A DNA stretch of 64,000 bases from Pedobacter endophyticus (GCF_015679185.1 NZ_CP064939.1:1426001-1490000); one strand, 5' to 3'; positions 17,754 to 26,682 are shown, numbered from the stretch's first letter. Notes: generated by a model from the sequence alone, not told the origin. Program-made: numbers and translations.

Positions 17754-18491
17754 ATGCCCGAAGGACCATCGATAGTCATTTTAAGAGATCAGATTAAGGC
17801 TTTGAACCTGGGCAAGCCCGAGGTTTTGGAAGTTGCCGGATATGTAAAAACAATTGATAAGGAACAATTGATCGGCGAAAAAATTAAAGACTTTAAAAGC
17901 TGGGGGAAACATTTTTTAATCTGTTTTAACGATTTCACCATCCGCATTCATTTTATGCTGTTTGGCACCTACCTAATTAACGCATATAAACAAACTCCCC
18001 TGGCTTTGGGGCTGACGTTTAAAAAAGACGAATTGAACTTTTATACTTGTAAAGTCGAACTTTTAGAGGGAAATGTAGACGAGCTTTACGATTGGCGAGT
18101 GGATGTGATGGCTGACGAATGGGACGAAAAACTGGCGGTTAAAACGCTGAGAGAGCACCCCGATTCTTATATCTGCGATTTACTTCTCGATCAACATATT
18201 TTTGCGGGCGTGGGCAATATCATCAAAAATGAGGTTTTGTACCGGGCACGTATTCATCCGCTGAGTAAACCCGAAAAAATTCCGCTCAAGAAATTAAGAG
18301 AATTAGTTCGCCAATGTCAACAATACAGCTTTGAATTTCTCAAATGGAAAAAGGAAAACACGTTAAGCAAACATTGGGAGGTTTACAAACAAAAAGAATG
18401 CCCCAATGGCCATAAGGTTGAGAAAAAAAAGACCGGAAAATCGAACAGACAAACTTATTATTGCACCGAATGTCAAATAAAGTGCGCATGA
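17754..18491 (+). CDS. Fpg/Nei-family DNA glycosylase
   Basis: A 245-residue bifunctional base-excision glycosylase/AP lyase. It begins MPEGPSIV, giving the catalytic Pro2 and Glu3 after Met removal; a conserved Lys occurs in SWGKHFLI. The H2TH domain is present (QHIFAGVGNIIKNEVLYRAR). The C-terminal zinc finger is unusual: the first pair reads CPNGH rather than CxxC, while the second is CTEC, suggesting a Cys-His-Cys-Cys ligand set. The Nei (endonuclease VIII) branch is more likely than Fpg, because of the sequence after MPEGP and the short length. Last gene of a three-gene cluster. Confidence 0.88.
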   Translation: MPEGPSIVILRDQIKALNLGKPEVLEVAGYVKTIDKEQLIGEKIKDFKSWGKHFLICFNDFTIRIHFMLFGTYLINAYKQTPLALGLTFKKDELNFYTCKVELLEGNVDELYDWRVDVMADEWDEKLAVKTLREHPDSYICDLLLDQHIFAGVGNIIKNEVLYRARIHPLSKPEKIPLKKLRELVRQCQQYSFEFLKWKKENTLSKHWEVYKQKECPNGHKVEKKKTGKSNRQTYYCTECQIKCA

Positions 18492-18704
18492 TAACCCGAT
18501 CTCGATTGTTCGCCATGTAATCGATAGAAAACGGGTAACGACTGGTTATTTTCCTCTTTGCAAACAAAATTCAGAATAATTCTTAATAGCGCTGAAATTA
18601 CTGATAATAATCAATTAAACGGCGCTGGGAGATGATCGCTGCTTCGGCTTGTAAAATGAACGTAAAAGAAATGTTAAACTATTAGGAAATAATCAAACTA
18701 GCCT

Positions 18705-18712
18705 TATATTTG
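18705..18712 (+). promoter_or_regulatory. Putative -7 element of a short transcript
   Basis: TATATTTG fits TAnnTTTG exactly, with no gene start within reach on the plus strand. A hairpin and T-run follow about 25 bases later. The -33 match is poor, which lowers confidence. Confidence 0.3.
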
Positions 18713-18735
18713 TCCTCGAGAGCGTTAATTTAGAT

Positions 18736-18770
18736 ACGGGTATACGACTTAGGTTGTATGCCCGTTTTTT
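18736..18770 (+). terminator. Intrinsic terminator
   Basis: ACGGGTATAC (18736-18745) pairs with GTATGCCCGT (18756-18765), with a single G-T wobble, and is followed by TTTTTT. The orientation is plus strand, so it does not serve the minus-strand idi gene that ends at 18773. It may end the glycosylase operon or a separate short RNA. Confidence 0.65.
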
Positions 18771-18772
18771 AT

Positions 18773-19291
18773 TTACCGGTTATTATAATAATCGCTCACT
18801 TTAGGCAGGCATATCTGAAGCCATTTGGTAAATGCTTCCGGCTTTTCGTCGATCTCTTTCTGCAAAGCTGCTAAAGTTACATAGCGATAATCGTCGGCTT
18901 CGTCTGTGTTCAAGTTTGGCAATCCCTCCGAATACCCGAAAAACACATGATCTAACTCATGCTCCGTAAGGCCATCGTTAAAACTTGCTTTATAAAGAAA
19001 GCTAAAAACAGGGTTTAAGGCACATTCCATCCCCATTTCTTCTTTTAGTCGGCGGTTGGCAGCAGCTAAATTGGTTTCGCCCAAACGCGGATGACTACAG
19101 CACGTGTTAGTCCACAAGCCGCCAGAATGGTATTTGTTTTTGGCCCGTCGCTGCAACAGCAACTCGTTTTTGTTATTAAAAATAAATATCGAAAATGCAC
19201 GATGCAACTCCCCTTTTTGGTGGGCTTCCAGTTTCTCCATTTGCCCGATCTGCAGGTCGTTCTCGTCCACAAGTATTACGTCTTCTCTCAT
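18773..19291 (-). CDS. idi: Isopentenyl-diphosphate delta-isomerase, type I
   Basis: A 172-residue Nudix-fold enzyme that interconverts IPP and DMAPP. It has the diagnostic NTCCSHPRLGE with the catalytic Cys near position 65, the Nudix-like RRLKEEMGMEC, and ELDHVFFG with a catalytic Glu near 112. Metal and Mg ligands (HRAFSIFIF, TNTCCSHP) are in place. Four bases separate its start from the stop of crtB, so it is the last gene of a regulator-crtB-idi operon and supplies DMAPP for geranylgeranyl diphosphate. Length is normal for type I enzymes. Confidence 0.94.
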   Translation of the reverse strand: MREDVILVDENDLQIGQMEKLEAHQKGELHRAFSIFIFNNKNELLLQRRAKNKYHSGGLWTNTCCSHPRLGETNLAAANRRLKEEMGMECALNPVFSFLYKASFNDGLTEHELDHVFFGYSEGLPNLNTDEADDYRYVTLAALQKEIDEKPEAFTKWLQICLPKVSDYYNNR

Positions 19292-19295
19292 TCAG

Positions 19296-20132
19296 TTATA
19301 TTACGTTGAGCTTATGCCTGATCATGGAATCGAACATCAATCCGATTTTATGGTGGTTTGGAATTCTGATCCTTTCCGTCATAATTTTTTCTGCGCTCAG
19401 CCCTTTTATTTTTTTAAATAGCTTTTTATAATAGATGAACGACAAGTAAACTCCCTTCCGCGAATTTAGGGGAAGCATTTTTATGCCTTGTAGTGCCTCT
19501 GCAAATTCCTCTTCAATTTCGTTTTCTATTGCTCTTTTTTGATTATCGCAAAATGCCGCAAGGTTTACATTGGGAAAGTAATTGCGCTTAAGCGCCTGAT
19601 GATCGGCCTTTACATCGCGAAGGAAATTCACCTTTTGAAAGGCAGAGCCCAATTTCATGGCAAAAGGTTTCAACCGTTGATATTCCGCCTCATCGCCTTT
19701 GGTAAAAACCTTTAAACACATCAGCCCAACTACCTCTGCCGAGCCCAGAATGTATTCATTGTATAGCTCCGCCGTGTAAAGTTGGTCGCTTAAATCCATT
19801 TCCATACTTTTAAGAAACAGATGAATGAGCTCATGATCTATTTTATACTGGTTTACCACCCGCTGAAACGAGTTCAGCATCGGATTAAGGCTGATCCCCA
19901 ATTCGAGCGCCTCGAACGTATCTCTTTTGAAACCATTTAACAACGATCTTTTATCGTATTGATGAAAGCTATCTACAATTTCATCTGCGCAGCGAACAAA
20001 TCCGTAAATTGCATAAATGGGCATGCGCAATTCCCTGCCCAAAAAATAAATCCCGAGCGAAAAACTCGTGCTGTACCTTTGTGTAGTGAGCTTGCTGCAA
20101 TCGGCAGATAACTGGTCGAACATTTCTTTCAT
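19296..20132 (-). CDS. crtB: Phytoene synthase
   Basis: A 278-residue trans-isoprenyl diphosphate synthase of the squalene/phytoene type. Both Asp-rich motifs are present: CADEIVDSF (first) and NFLRDVKADHQ (second). The N-terminal substrate strand TTQRYSTSFSLGI and the helix YAIYGFVR are typical of CrtB rather than HpnC/HpnD. It condenses two geranylgeranyl diphosphates to phytoene. The start overlaps the MerR gene stop (ATGA), and idi follows after four bases. The desaturase and cyclase genes are not in this window. Confidence 0.9.
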   Translation of the reverse strand: MKEMFDQLSADCSKLTTQRYSTSFSLGIYFLGRELRMPIYAIYGFVRCADEIVDSFHQYDKRSLLNGFKRDTFEALELGISLNPMLNSFQRVVNQYKIDHELIHLFLKSMEMDLSDQLYTAELYNEYILGSAEVVGLMCLKVFTKGDEAEYQRLKPFAMKLGSAFQKVNFLRDVKADHQALKRNYFPNVNLAAFCDNQKRAIENEIEEEFAEALQGIKMLPLNSRKGVYLSFIYYKKLFKKIKGLSAEKIMTERIRIPNHHKIGLMFDSMIRHKLNVI

Positions 20133-21022
20133 AATAAATTAGTTTTTTGGATGGCGTTATCAAATTCATCAAGAGATTTTAGCCAATTAATGCGACCGAT
20201 AGACTTAAGTTTTGTAATTAACTGATTATTGCCGGCTACATGTATTTTAATACCCTGGCAAATTACCGTTAATTCGTCGATATATTTTTGTGCAACAACG
20301 GGCAATCGGCTTCTAACCATAAAGAATAGAACCCGATTAACATTTACTGTTTTTAGCACCTTTTGCAACGATTGTAGCGGAACTTTGCTTCCCAAATAGA
20401 TCACTTTGTGCCCATTTGCCCTGAGCATATAATTGGCAAAGATCAATCCAATATCATGATCTTCGTCTTCGGGCAAAAAAAGCAACCAGGTGTCTGCGGT
20501 TTCCGGTTGAAGGCCGAGATCGTTAACGGCACTCAACAGTTTTTGTTTAATAATATGGGTAAGAAAATGTTCGTGTGCGGGACAGATATCGTCTTTTTGC
20601 CACATCACGCCCAGCCTAACCAGTAACGGATAAATTACTTTGCGATACGCATTTTGTATCCCTAAATCGCTAATACCCTTATCTAGCAAGGCCGCAAAGG
20701 CGGGTTCATCGAAGCTGATGCCATATTTTATCAGTTGCGAAACGTAATAATCGCTTAGCGCATCATCTTTAACGGTTAGGCAGGTTTGATCTACGAGATC
20801 ACTAAAATCTTTTGGAGAAAGGTTGCAGATTTTTGAAATTTTAAGGCCCGTTTTATTTAAGCTTGCAATGTTCAGCAGCCTGCGAAGCTGGTCATCATCA
20901 TATAAACGGGTGTTACCTTCTGACCGCATCGGCTGAAGCGCATTATACCGCTGCTCCCATATCCTGATGGTATGAGATTGAATGCCCGAAAGCTGTTCCA
21001 GATCAGAGATGGTGTACGTCAT
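20129..21022 (-). CDS. MerR-family, CarH-like cobalamin-binding regulator
   Basis: A 297-residue repressor-type protein. Residues 1-70 form a MerR winged helix (YTISDLEQLSGIQSHTIRIW, then EGNTRLYDDDQ). Residues 90-165 are a B12-binding cap with Trp141, then nine residues, then Glu151-His152, the W-x9-EH motif of adenosylcobalamin photoreceptors of the CarH type. The Rossmann-like domain has EDEDHDIG with His189 as the likely lower ligand. The residue after the Trp is Gln142, where Thermus CarH has the His used in the light-state adduct. It heads the crtB-idi operon and probably represses it in the dark; light or B12 sensing is inferred, not shown. Confidence 0.85.
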   Translation of the reverse strand: MTYTISDLEQLSGIQSHTIRIWEQRYNALQPMRSEGNTRLYDDDQLRRLLNIASLNKTGLKISKICNLSPKDFSDLVDQTCLTVKDDALSDYYVSQLIKYGISFDEPAFAALLDKGISDLGIQNAYRKVIYPLLVRLGVMWQKDDICPAHEHFLTHIIKQKLLSAVNDLGLQPETADTWLLFLPEDEDHDIGLIFANYMLRANGHKVIYLGSKVPLQSLQKVLKTVNVNRVLFFMVRSRLPVVAQKYIDELTVICQGIKIHVAGNNQLITKLKSIGRINWLKSLDEFDNAIQKTNLL

Positions 21023-21061
21023 TTTTTGTTTAAAAATATCAAATAAAATTTAAACAAAAAA
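21022..21061. promoter_or_regulatory. Long inverted repeat over the regulator-crtB-idi promoter
   Basis: TTTTTTGTTTAAA (21022-21034) and TTTAAACAAAAAA (21049-21061) are perfect 13-base inverted repeats with a 14-base spacer, immediately upstream of the MerR start codon. A possible minus-strand promoter (TTTTG, 19 bases, TTTTATTTG) runs through it. Position and symmetry suit an autoregulatory operator. Confidence 0.5.
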
Positions 21062-21656
21062 TTAATGCAAAAGTTTTCAAACGTTTAAAAGATATTTTTA
21101 TGCTTATTTTGGCTGCAGTTATCGCGAGAAAACAGACCTTTATTCCTAAACCCGATCGAAGCGGGATGCCGATCCGATAGCTATCGGATTTTCATCGGCA
21201 GAAGCGGGAGCGCAATGTCATTTAGTTAAGCGAAGTGGGTGTCAGTCTGAGCCTTTCGACTTCGCTCAAGATAAACTCAGTCGAAGACTTTTTTTATAGG
21301 ATCAATCTATTAACATCGCCGTTCGACTAAGCCTGTATTGAGCATTTCGACTACGCTCAATACAAGCTCAAGTCGAAATGCTCAGGGTAACAATGCTTTT
21401 TGTTTATCCTTAACTAAATGACATTGGGCGGGAGCGGGAATACAGGCTGCCAATTAAAATCAGACCGTTCATTTTCGAAAAAGAAAGCCTTTCTTCATTT
21501 AGATCCCGCTTCGCAAAGCAAACAATAGTTGTTTTTTACGTCACGCTAGCTTTATTTTTGCTAAAATTAAAACTCAGCATAACGGAATGGCTTAGCAATG
21601 TAGCTAAACAGCCTTTTGCTAATACAATCAAACTGACGAAGAAATTTTTTTGGATT
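21062..21656. repeat. Intergenic region holding an inverted-repeat element
   Basis: Apart from the element at 21214-21425 I see a GATCCGATAGCTATCGGATT palindrome (about 21170-21190) and GAAGCGGGA words flanking the element. 21426-21656 shows no gene or clear signal. Confidence 0.6.
21214..21425. repeat. Terminal-inverted-repeat element, copy B
   Basis: 212 bp bounded by AATGTCATTTAGTTAAG (21214-21230) and its exact reverse complement (21409-21425). The interior is built from CTTTCGACTTCGCTCAAG, TAAACTCAGTCGAAGAC, CTGTATTGAGC and AAGTCGAAATGCTCAGG modules in both directions. It has no coding capacity. Confidence 0.85.
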
Positions 21657-21938
21657 TTAAAAGTTAAAGGCTTGTTCAGTTAATAAAACACCTCGCTCCC
21701 CATTACCGGTTTCGATGGTGTGTATATTTTTATACGAATGACTAAAAAAATCGTAGCCCTGATCCATACGGTTAATCGCCACGGTGCTCACCGGATAGTT
21801 TAGGTTGGTTTGCATGCAAAGTAGGGTTCCATTGGCCAGCAGAAGGAAATCGCAATCGTATCCTCGTTCTTGTAGCTCAATCACTTTTTTCGTAATCGAA
21901 ACGTTTAACCGGTTAAATGTTCTGGTTTTGTTTTTCAT
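21657..21938 (-). CDS. Hypothetical protein, 93 residues
   Basis: A small soluble protein (MKNKTRTFNRLNVSITKKVI at the start, then QERGYDCDFLLLANGTLLCM). The alternating hydrophobic strands and the RMDQGYDFFSHSYKNIHTIE segment suggest a compact alpha/beta domain. Coding character is convincing and the start codon is an ATG followed by Lys-rich codons. It stands alone between two long gaps. No family recognised; similar short proteins seem restricted to Sphingobacteriaceae, which is inference. Confidence 0.65.
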   Translation of the reverse strand: MKNKTRTFNRLNVSITKKVIELQERGYDCDFLLLANGTLLCMQTNLNYPVSTVAINRMDQGYDFFSHSYKNIHTIETGNGERGVLLTEQAFNF

Positions 21939-22454
21939 TAGGTTTTAGGTTAGGTTGGGTAAAATTAATGCAAGATGTTAAGTTACTTACGCTTGAGTAC
22001 GCAATATATTGTAATACAAGGAATTAAATTAGTTTGTTTTGTTCATTTTTCAACAAGCTTTTCTGTTCATTATTACTCGTCAGAAAAAACAGCACAACAA
22101 ATCGGATTAAAATGACGCACAGCCAGCCTTTTCTTTCGCTAAAACGATCGAATTAAACAAGGAGCATGTTCAAATTACTACTAACAAATCCATCCAAACA
22201 GCCAAAGTGCCGAAAAACGATTTGTTTATTGTTTTTCGTAATAAAATTCAGCACATTCCGTAAAACACATTTCTCATCATCAAATCGTAATCACGGAGGC
22301 GTACGACAGCTGAAAAAAAAGTCAGGACGTATTTTTAATCATACATAAATAGCATCGCTGTTAATTATCAGATACATTTTAACCTGACGCCTAAATATTT
22401 TTCTTCTTTTTTAAGCGCCTAAATTGTACTTTGCATTGAACTAAACTTACAGAT
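21939..22454. other. Intergenic region without identified feature (516 bp)
   Basis: AT-rich DNA between a minus-strand and a plus-strand gene. A 60-codon frame at 22166-22348 has no family resemblance or start signal and is not called. The promoter of the LytTR regulator is expected near 22420-22445 (GTACTTTGC resembles a -7 element one base short). Confidence 0.4.
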
Positions 22455-23171
22455 ATGTCAATAAGTTGCATTGCTATTGATGACGATCCACACGCTCTTC
22501 AAAATTTGATTGCCTATGTGGAAGAACTGCCAAATCTTGAGTTGGTGGAAACCTTCACCGAACCGTTGAAGGCACTGACCAAAATTTTGGCCTCGGGCCC
22601 TGTCGACATTATTTTTTTAGACGTTGAAATGCCGGTGCTATCGGGAATAGAGCTGGCAACGCTTTTGCGCCCAAAAACCACGCATTTAATTTTTACCACA
22701 GCCCATGCCCGCTACGCAATAGATGCATTTAAAGTGGAGGCCGATGCCTATTTACTAAAACCCTATTCGATGTTGCATTTCTCGAAAACGATTAATAGCT
22801 TGTATCCCACCGGGCAAAAAGAGGGTAAATTATCGCTGGAAGACAGCTTTTTTTATATTGCAGTTGAAGCCGGCGATAGCGTAGAACAAATTGACCTCAG
22901 CGAGCTGGTTTCAGTAGAAACCATTGATGACGAAGTTCGGTTTAGAACGATGAGCAAATCCTTTACTTGTCCTAAATCAAGCTATATAAACACGCTAAAG
23001 CTTCTAAAAAAGCACCCTGCATTTATCCAGGTAAGTCCGCCAGTTCTTATTGGCAAGCAACATATCAGAGGAGTATTTGGCCATAAGGTGTTGCTATTTG
23101 GTGGTATATCTTATTCAGTAGCCGACTCTCATTTAAGCGCTTTCTCGTCTTTTCTAAATAATAACCAATAA
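22455..23171 (+). CDS. LytTR-family response regulator
   Basis: A 238-residue two-domain regulator. The receiver domain (1-120) has the acidic pair in AIDDDPHAL, phospho-acceptor Asp56 in IIFLDVEMP, the Thr/Ser position in IFTTAHA and the Lys in YLLKPY. The C-terminal LytTR DNA-binding domain (about 140-235) is clear though divergent (FIQVSPPVLIGKQHIRGVFG). No LytS-type histidine kinase is adjacent, so it is an orphan or pairs with a distant kinase. A second single-domain receiver follows 125 bases downstream. Confidence 0.9.
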   Translation: MSISCIAIDDDPHALQNLIAYVEELPNLELVETFTEPLKALTKILASGPVDIIFLDVEMPVLSGIELATLLRPKTTHLIFTTAHARYAIDAFKVEADAYLLKPYSMLHFSKTINSLYPTGQKEGKLSLEDSFFYIAVEAGDSVEQIDLSELVSVETIDDEVRFRTMSKSFTCPKSSYINTLKLLKKHPAFIQVSPPVLIGKQHIRGVFGHKVLLFGGISYSVADSHLSAFSSFLNNNQ

Positions 23172-23296
23172 ATATCCCGCATTTGCCATTAAAAAACACG
23201 TCCGTTGTTTTTTTGTCTTTTTTCTAACGCGGCAAAACTTTCCTATCCATATTTTGTATTAGCTAGGTCTGTTTAGTTACTAGTTGATCATCCGTT

Positions 23297-23653
23297 TTGA
23301 AAAGAATTTTAGTTGTAGATGATGACCCCGATATATTGGAGGTTTTTCAAATGGCGTTGGAAAGTGAGCATTACAAAGTTTTCCCTTTACTATCACCCCG
23401 GTACATTTTTAAAAATATTAAAGATTTTAAGCCCGATTTGGTTATTCTGGATATCATGTTGAACGGCATGGACGGCAGAGCGGTTTTTAGAGAGCTGAGG
23501 CAAAACCCCGAAACCAGGGCCATTCCTGTAATATTGGCTTCAGCAAGATATAACGAAAGTTATGTTACTGCACAGGAGTATTATCCCGAGGCTTACCTCG
23601 AAAAACCGTTCGATATTGATAACCTGCTTCAAAAAGTCAGTGCCCTAACCTAG
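23297..23653 (+). CDS. Single-domain response regulator (TTG start)
   Basis: A 118-residue CheY-like receiver: acidic pocket VVDDDPD, phosphorylation site Asp52 in LVILDIMLNGMDG, Ser/Ala switch in ILASARY and conserved Lys in YLEKPF. There is no output domain. The best start is TTG at 23297, which gives the usual KRILVVDDD opening at the right distance; no ATG lies before the first beta strand. It could work in a phosphorelay with a hybrid kinase elsewhere. An outer-membrane protein gene starts 12 bases after its stop. Confidence 0.88.
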   Translation: MKRILVVDDDPDILEVFQMALESEHYKVFPLLSPRYIFKNIKDFKPDLVILDIMLNGMDGRAVFRELRQNPETRAIPVILASARYNESYVTAQEYYPEAYLEKPFDIDNLLQKVSALT

Positions 23654-23664
23654 ATCAAAAAAAT

Positions 23665-24294
23665 ATGAAACTAAAAGTGCTAACATTAGCAGCGCTGCTA
23701 TGCGCAACAATGTCGACCAAGTCAATTGCGCAAACCTCACGTCCCGACAAATTGTACACCATGAGTGGAATTGGCCTTAGCCTTCCGGTGGGAGAAACCG
23801 CAGATTACTTTAAGCCCAAATTTTCAACATCGATAGGTGTCAACCTCGGCCTCGGAAACGGGGGTTTGTTCCTTTACCCCAAAGTGAGCCTCCACGCCTT
23901 TGCCTTTAACCAAATTACGCCCGATGCCGGCTACACTTACACGCTGCAAAAAAGCAGATCGACCACGTATTTGTTGAATATGGCGCTTGGCTACCGAAAA
24001 ATTGTTAACAAGTGGGCCTTTTACGGCTTTGCGGGTGCAGGCGGCGGATTCATTTTAACGCCACAGGCAGCGGTAAATACAACCAGCTTGCAGGTAACCA
24101 TGAACAACAAATCGAACGGCCTCGGAATTGCAGAAGGCGGTGCAGGCATTGAATATAACATTGGTGGCGCAAATCTTTTTGTTGAGGCAAGTTATATGTA
24201 TGGTTTCAGCAAAATTCAAAACCGGGTATTCAACACCGTGCCTATTGTAATTGGCATAAAACCGAACCTCAGTAAATTGTTAAACAAACTTTAA
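23665..24294 (+). CDS. Outer-membrane beta-barrel protein
   Basis: A 209-residue exported protein with a signal peptide (LKVLTLAALLCATMSTKSIAQ). Alternating amphipathic strands rich in Gly and aromatic residues follow (LYTMSGIGLSLPVG, then SIGVNLGLGNGGLFLYPKVS), ending in a barrel-like stretch. Eight to ten strands of an OmpW/PorT-type barrel would fit the length. It lies 12 bases after a receiver gene, suggesting co-transcription. Specific function not recognised. Confidence 0.8.
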   Translation: MKLKVLTLAALLCATMSTKSIAQTSRPDKLYTMSGIGLSLPVGETADYFKPKFSTSIGVNLGLGNGGLFLYPKVSLHAFAFNQITPDAGYTYTLQKSRSTTYLLNMALGYRKIVNKWAFYGFAGAGGGFILTPQAAVNTTSLQVTMNNKSNGLGIAEGGAGIEYNIGGANLFVEASYMYGFSKIQNRVFNTVPIVIGIKPNLSKLLNKL

Positions 24295-24661
24295 TTCCAT
24301 TAAAATATCATTTTATCGGCGGCTGCGTTAAATACGTTAGTCGCTTTTTTAATTTATAGCCGATTGAAAAACCGCAGTTCGATTAATACACACCCTTTTT
24401 TGGTGATGTATCAGCTATTTAATACGAACGGTCGTCATCCTTTCCCGAAACTTTTGGAGGGATCTCGATGCAAGAATAGCGAAACGCATTAATCCCGTAC
24501 GTACGCGACCACCTGCTTGGGCATGACATGGCGGCTTCGTTTAGCATTAATTACCTTTTTACTAAAATCAGAACCGAACTGAGGCTAAAAGTAAAAATAG
24601 GCATAGATAAAGTTGCGAATACTAATTATTTTAGCATAAATTTGTATACAGAATAAAATTA
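24295..24661. other. Intergenic region with a shared repeat and a promoter
   Basis: 24459-24522 contains ATTAATCCCGTACGTACGC and flanks whose reverse complement recurs at 52373-52432. GGTCGTCATCC near 24430 is another dispersed word. The 3' part carries the promoter listed at 24613-24644. Confidence 0.6.
24613..24644 (+). promoter_or_regulatory. Bacteroidota-type promoter of the fusion nuclease gene
   Basis: TTG at 24613-24615, 21 bases, then TAAATTTG (TAnnTTTG) at 24637-24644. Predicted transcription start near 24650, about 12 bases before the ATG at 24662. Confidence 0.6.
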
Positions 24662-26035
24662 ATGTTATACGCAGTTGTAGATATCGAAACCACGGGAGGC
24701 CATGCGTCGGCAAATGGAATTACCGAAGTGGCTATTAACATTCACGATGGAGATCAAATAGTTGAGTCTTTTACAACATTGATTAACCCAAAGCGGCCAA
24801 TTCCCATTCACATTACCGCGCTAACAGGCATTGATGATGAAATGTTGGTTGATGCGCCCACTTTTGATGATGTGGCTTTACAGATTTTTCAGTTGCTGAA
24901 TGATAAGGTTTTTGTAGCGCATAACGTAAACTTCGATTATTCGTTTTTAAGGCATCATTTGGCCGCCGCAGGTTACGAGCTAAACTGCCGAAAGCTCTGT
25001 ACGGTTCGGTTAAGCAGAAGATTAATTCCCGGAAAGCCTTCTTACAGCTTGGGCAAACTTTGTTCGGCGCTGCAGATTCCAATTCAAAACAGACACCGGG
25101 CAGCGGGCGATGCGGACGCAACCAGTATCCTTTTCAACTTATTGTTAGCAAACGATCAGGAAGGAATTATCGCTGAAATGCTCAAAAAAACATCGAAAGA
25201 GCAGGTTTTGCCTCCGCATTTAGATAAGGCTTCGGTATTGAGGCTGCCCAACCAACCTGGCGTTTACTATTTTAAGGATAACAAAGGGAAAATTGTTTAC
25301 GTTGGGAAAGCCAAAGACTTAAAAAAACGGGTTTTTAGCCACTTTACCGGCAACAAACCAAACAGGCAGCGGCAAGATTTTTTACGCACCATACACAGTG
25401 TAGATTACGTAATATGCGGTACCGAGTTGATGGCATTAATTTTAGAGGTAAATGAAATAAAGCGCCTATGGCCAGAAAACAATCGTGCAATGAAACGCTA
25501 CGAACATAAATACGACTTGTACGTGTTTGAAGATCAAAACGGTTATTTAAGGTTGGCTATTGATAAGCATAAGAAAAACAATAAGGCCCTGCAAAGTTTC
25601 AACAATTTGCTGGAGGGTTACAACTTCCTCAACCAACTGGTAGAAAAACATCAGTTGTGTGCAAAATTATGCTACCTGCAAAAAACCGCAACAAAATGTG
25701 TTGCCCATGAAAATGGTGAATGCTTTGGCGCCTGCAGCGGTATCGAAACCGTTGCCGTGTACAACAAAAGGTTAAACACAGCATTGGCCGACATTAGAGC
25801 GCAGCAGCCCAGCTTTGCAATTGTAGATGAAGGGCGAGATCAGGATGAACTCAGTTGCCTGGTTGTTGAGCAAGGCAGATTTTACGGAATGGGTTATTTT
25901 AAAGATAAGCGCTATTTAGCCGAAGGTTTGGCCTCAGTAAAAAACGACCTGTCGGTTTATCAATCCAATAGCTACATTTTAAACCTGATCTTAAATCACG
26001 CGGCCCAGTTTCCGCAGAAATTATATAAATTGTAA
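24662..26035 (+). CDS. DnaQ-like exonuclease fused to a GIY-YIG (UvrC/Cho-like) nuclease
   Basis: A 457-residue two-nuclease protein. Residues 1-165 are a DEDDh exonuclease: AVVDIETTGG, VFVAHNVNFDYSFL and HRAAGDADATSIL. Residues about 200-280 form a GIY-YIG domain: LPNQPGVYYFKDNKGKIVYV then GKAKDLKKRVFSHF, with the catalytic Glu in LILEVNEIKRLWPE. Cys-rich sections follow (AKLCYLQKTATKCVAHENGE, then CFGACSG), as in UvrC/Cho homologues. The UvrC helix-hairpin-helix and RNase H parts are missing. It may excise DNA around lesions or process repair intermediates. This fusion is known in many bacteria; the exact role is not settled. Confidence 0.92.
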   Translation: MLYAVVDIETTGGHASANGITEVAINIHDGDQIVESFTTLINPKRPIPIHITALTGIDDEMLVDAPTFDDVALQIFQLLNDKVFVAHNVNFDYSFLRHHLAAAGYELNCRKLCTVRLSRRLIPGKPSYSLGKLCSALQIPIQNRHRAAGDADATSILFNLLLANDQEGIIAEMLKKTSKEQVLPPHLDKASVLRLPNQPGVYYFKDNKGKIVYVGKAKDLKKRVFSHFTGNKPNRQRQDFLRTIHSVDYVICGTELMALILEVNEIKRLWPENNRAMKRYEHKYDLYVFEDQNGYLRLAIDKHKKNNKALQSFNNLLEGYNFLNQLVEKHQLCAKLCYLQKTATKCVAHENGECFGACSGIETVAVYNKRLNTALADIRAQQPSFAIVDEGRDQDELSCLVVEQGRFYGMGYFKDKRYLAEGLASVKNDLSVYQSNSYILNLILNHAAQFPQKLYKL

Positions 26036-26331
26036 GCGAATTTACTGAAGATTAATTTCTAATGCTTCTCTTGTCACCTAAAATGAAGGTGGCCTTCGGA
26101 TGAACAATTTGCCTTTCAAAAATAGTTCAGCAGCAAAAGCGATTGTACTTGTGCAGAAGAAAAATGGAAAGCGATTGCCTTGTTTTTCAGCACAAGTAGC
26201 TTGTAAAATTCTTTCAATTGCAGATAATAAGCACCCAAAATTGGCTATTAAATTCAAAATTGACGTAAGTTTGCCCAATCAAATACTCAATAGTCATGCT
26301 ATTGAATGGTTAAATTAAAAACCCAGCAATT

Positions 26332-26682
26332 ATGACCCCAGATTCTTTTAGAGAACTCGCACTATCATTTGAAAATGTTGTTGAAACGCCTAATGGAAAC
26401 AAAAACTCGTTTAAGGTAGACGATAAAATTTTCATTACGATAGACAATACAAATATGAAAGCTGTTTTTAGGTTATCGCCGAAAGAACAAAACAAATTTT
26501 CTGATTTAGACCCCTCGGCTATCTACCCGGCACAAGCTGGCTGGGGCAAACAAGGGTGGACAATTTTCGAACTGAATTTTATTGAGCCAGAAACCTTAGA
26601 AACGGCCATCACCTTGTCGTACTGTACCGTAGCACCAGAAGACTTAGCTAAGAAATACAAAAAAAAGGGCGCTAAAAAGTAG
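26332..26682 (+). CDS. MmcQ/YjbR-family protein
   Basis: A 116-residue CyaY-like alpha/beta protein. Family signatures: an N-terminal helix FRELALSFENVVETP, FKVDDKIFITIDN, and the PAQAGWGKQGWTIFELNF block near the C-terminus. YjbR/MmcQ proteins bind DNA in structural annotation, but their physiological role is unclear. The C-terminal tail is Lys-rich. A short VOC-type gene follows about 100 bases downstream in the same direction. Confidence 0.9.
   Translation: MTPDSFRELALSFENVVETPNGNKNSFKVDDKIFITIDNTNMKAVFRLSPKEQNKFSDLDPSAIYPAQAGWGKQGWTIFELNFIEPETLETAITLSYCTVAPEDLAKKYKKKGAKK

Noticed and set aside
22166..22348. 60-codon frame before the LytTR regulator
   Set aside because: No family resemblance, promoter or start signal; composition not coding-like.
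26100..26318. 72-codon plus-strand frame (and an overlapping minus-strand one)
   Set aside because: Both strands are open across the same AT-rich stretch and neither resembles a known family. Kept as possible but not supported.
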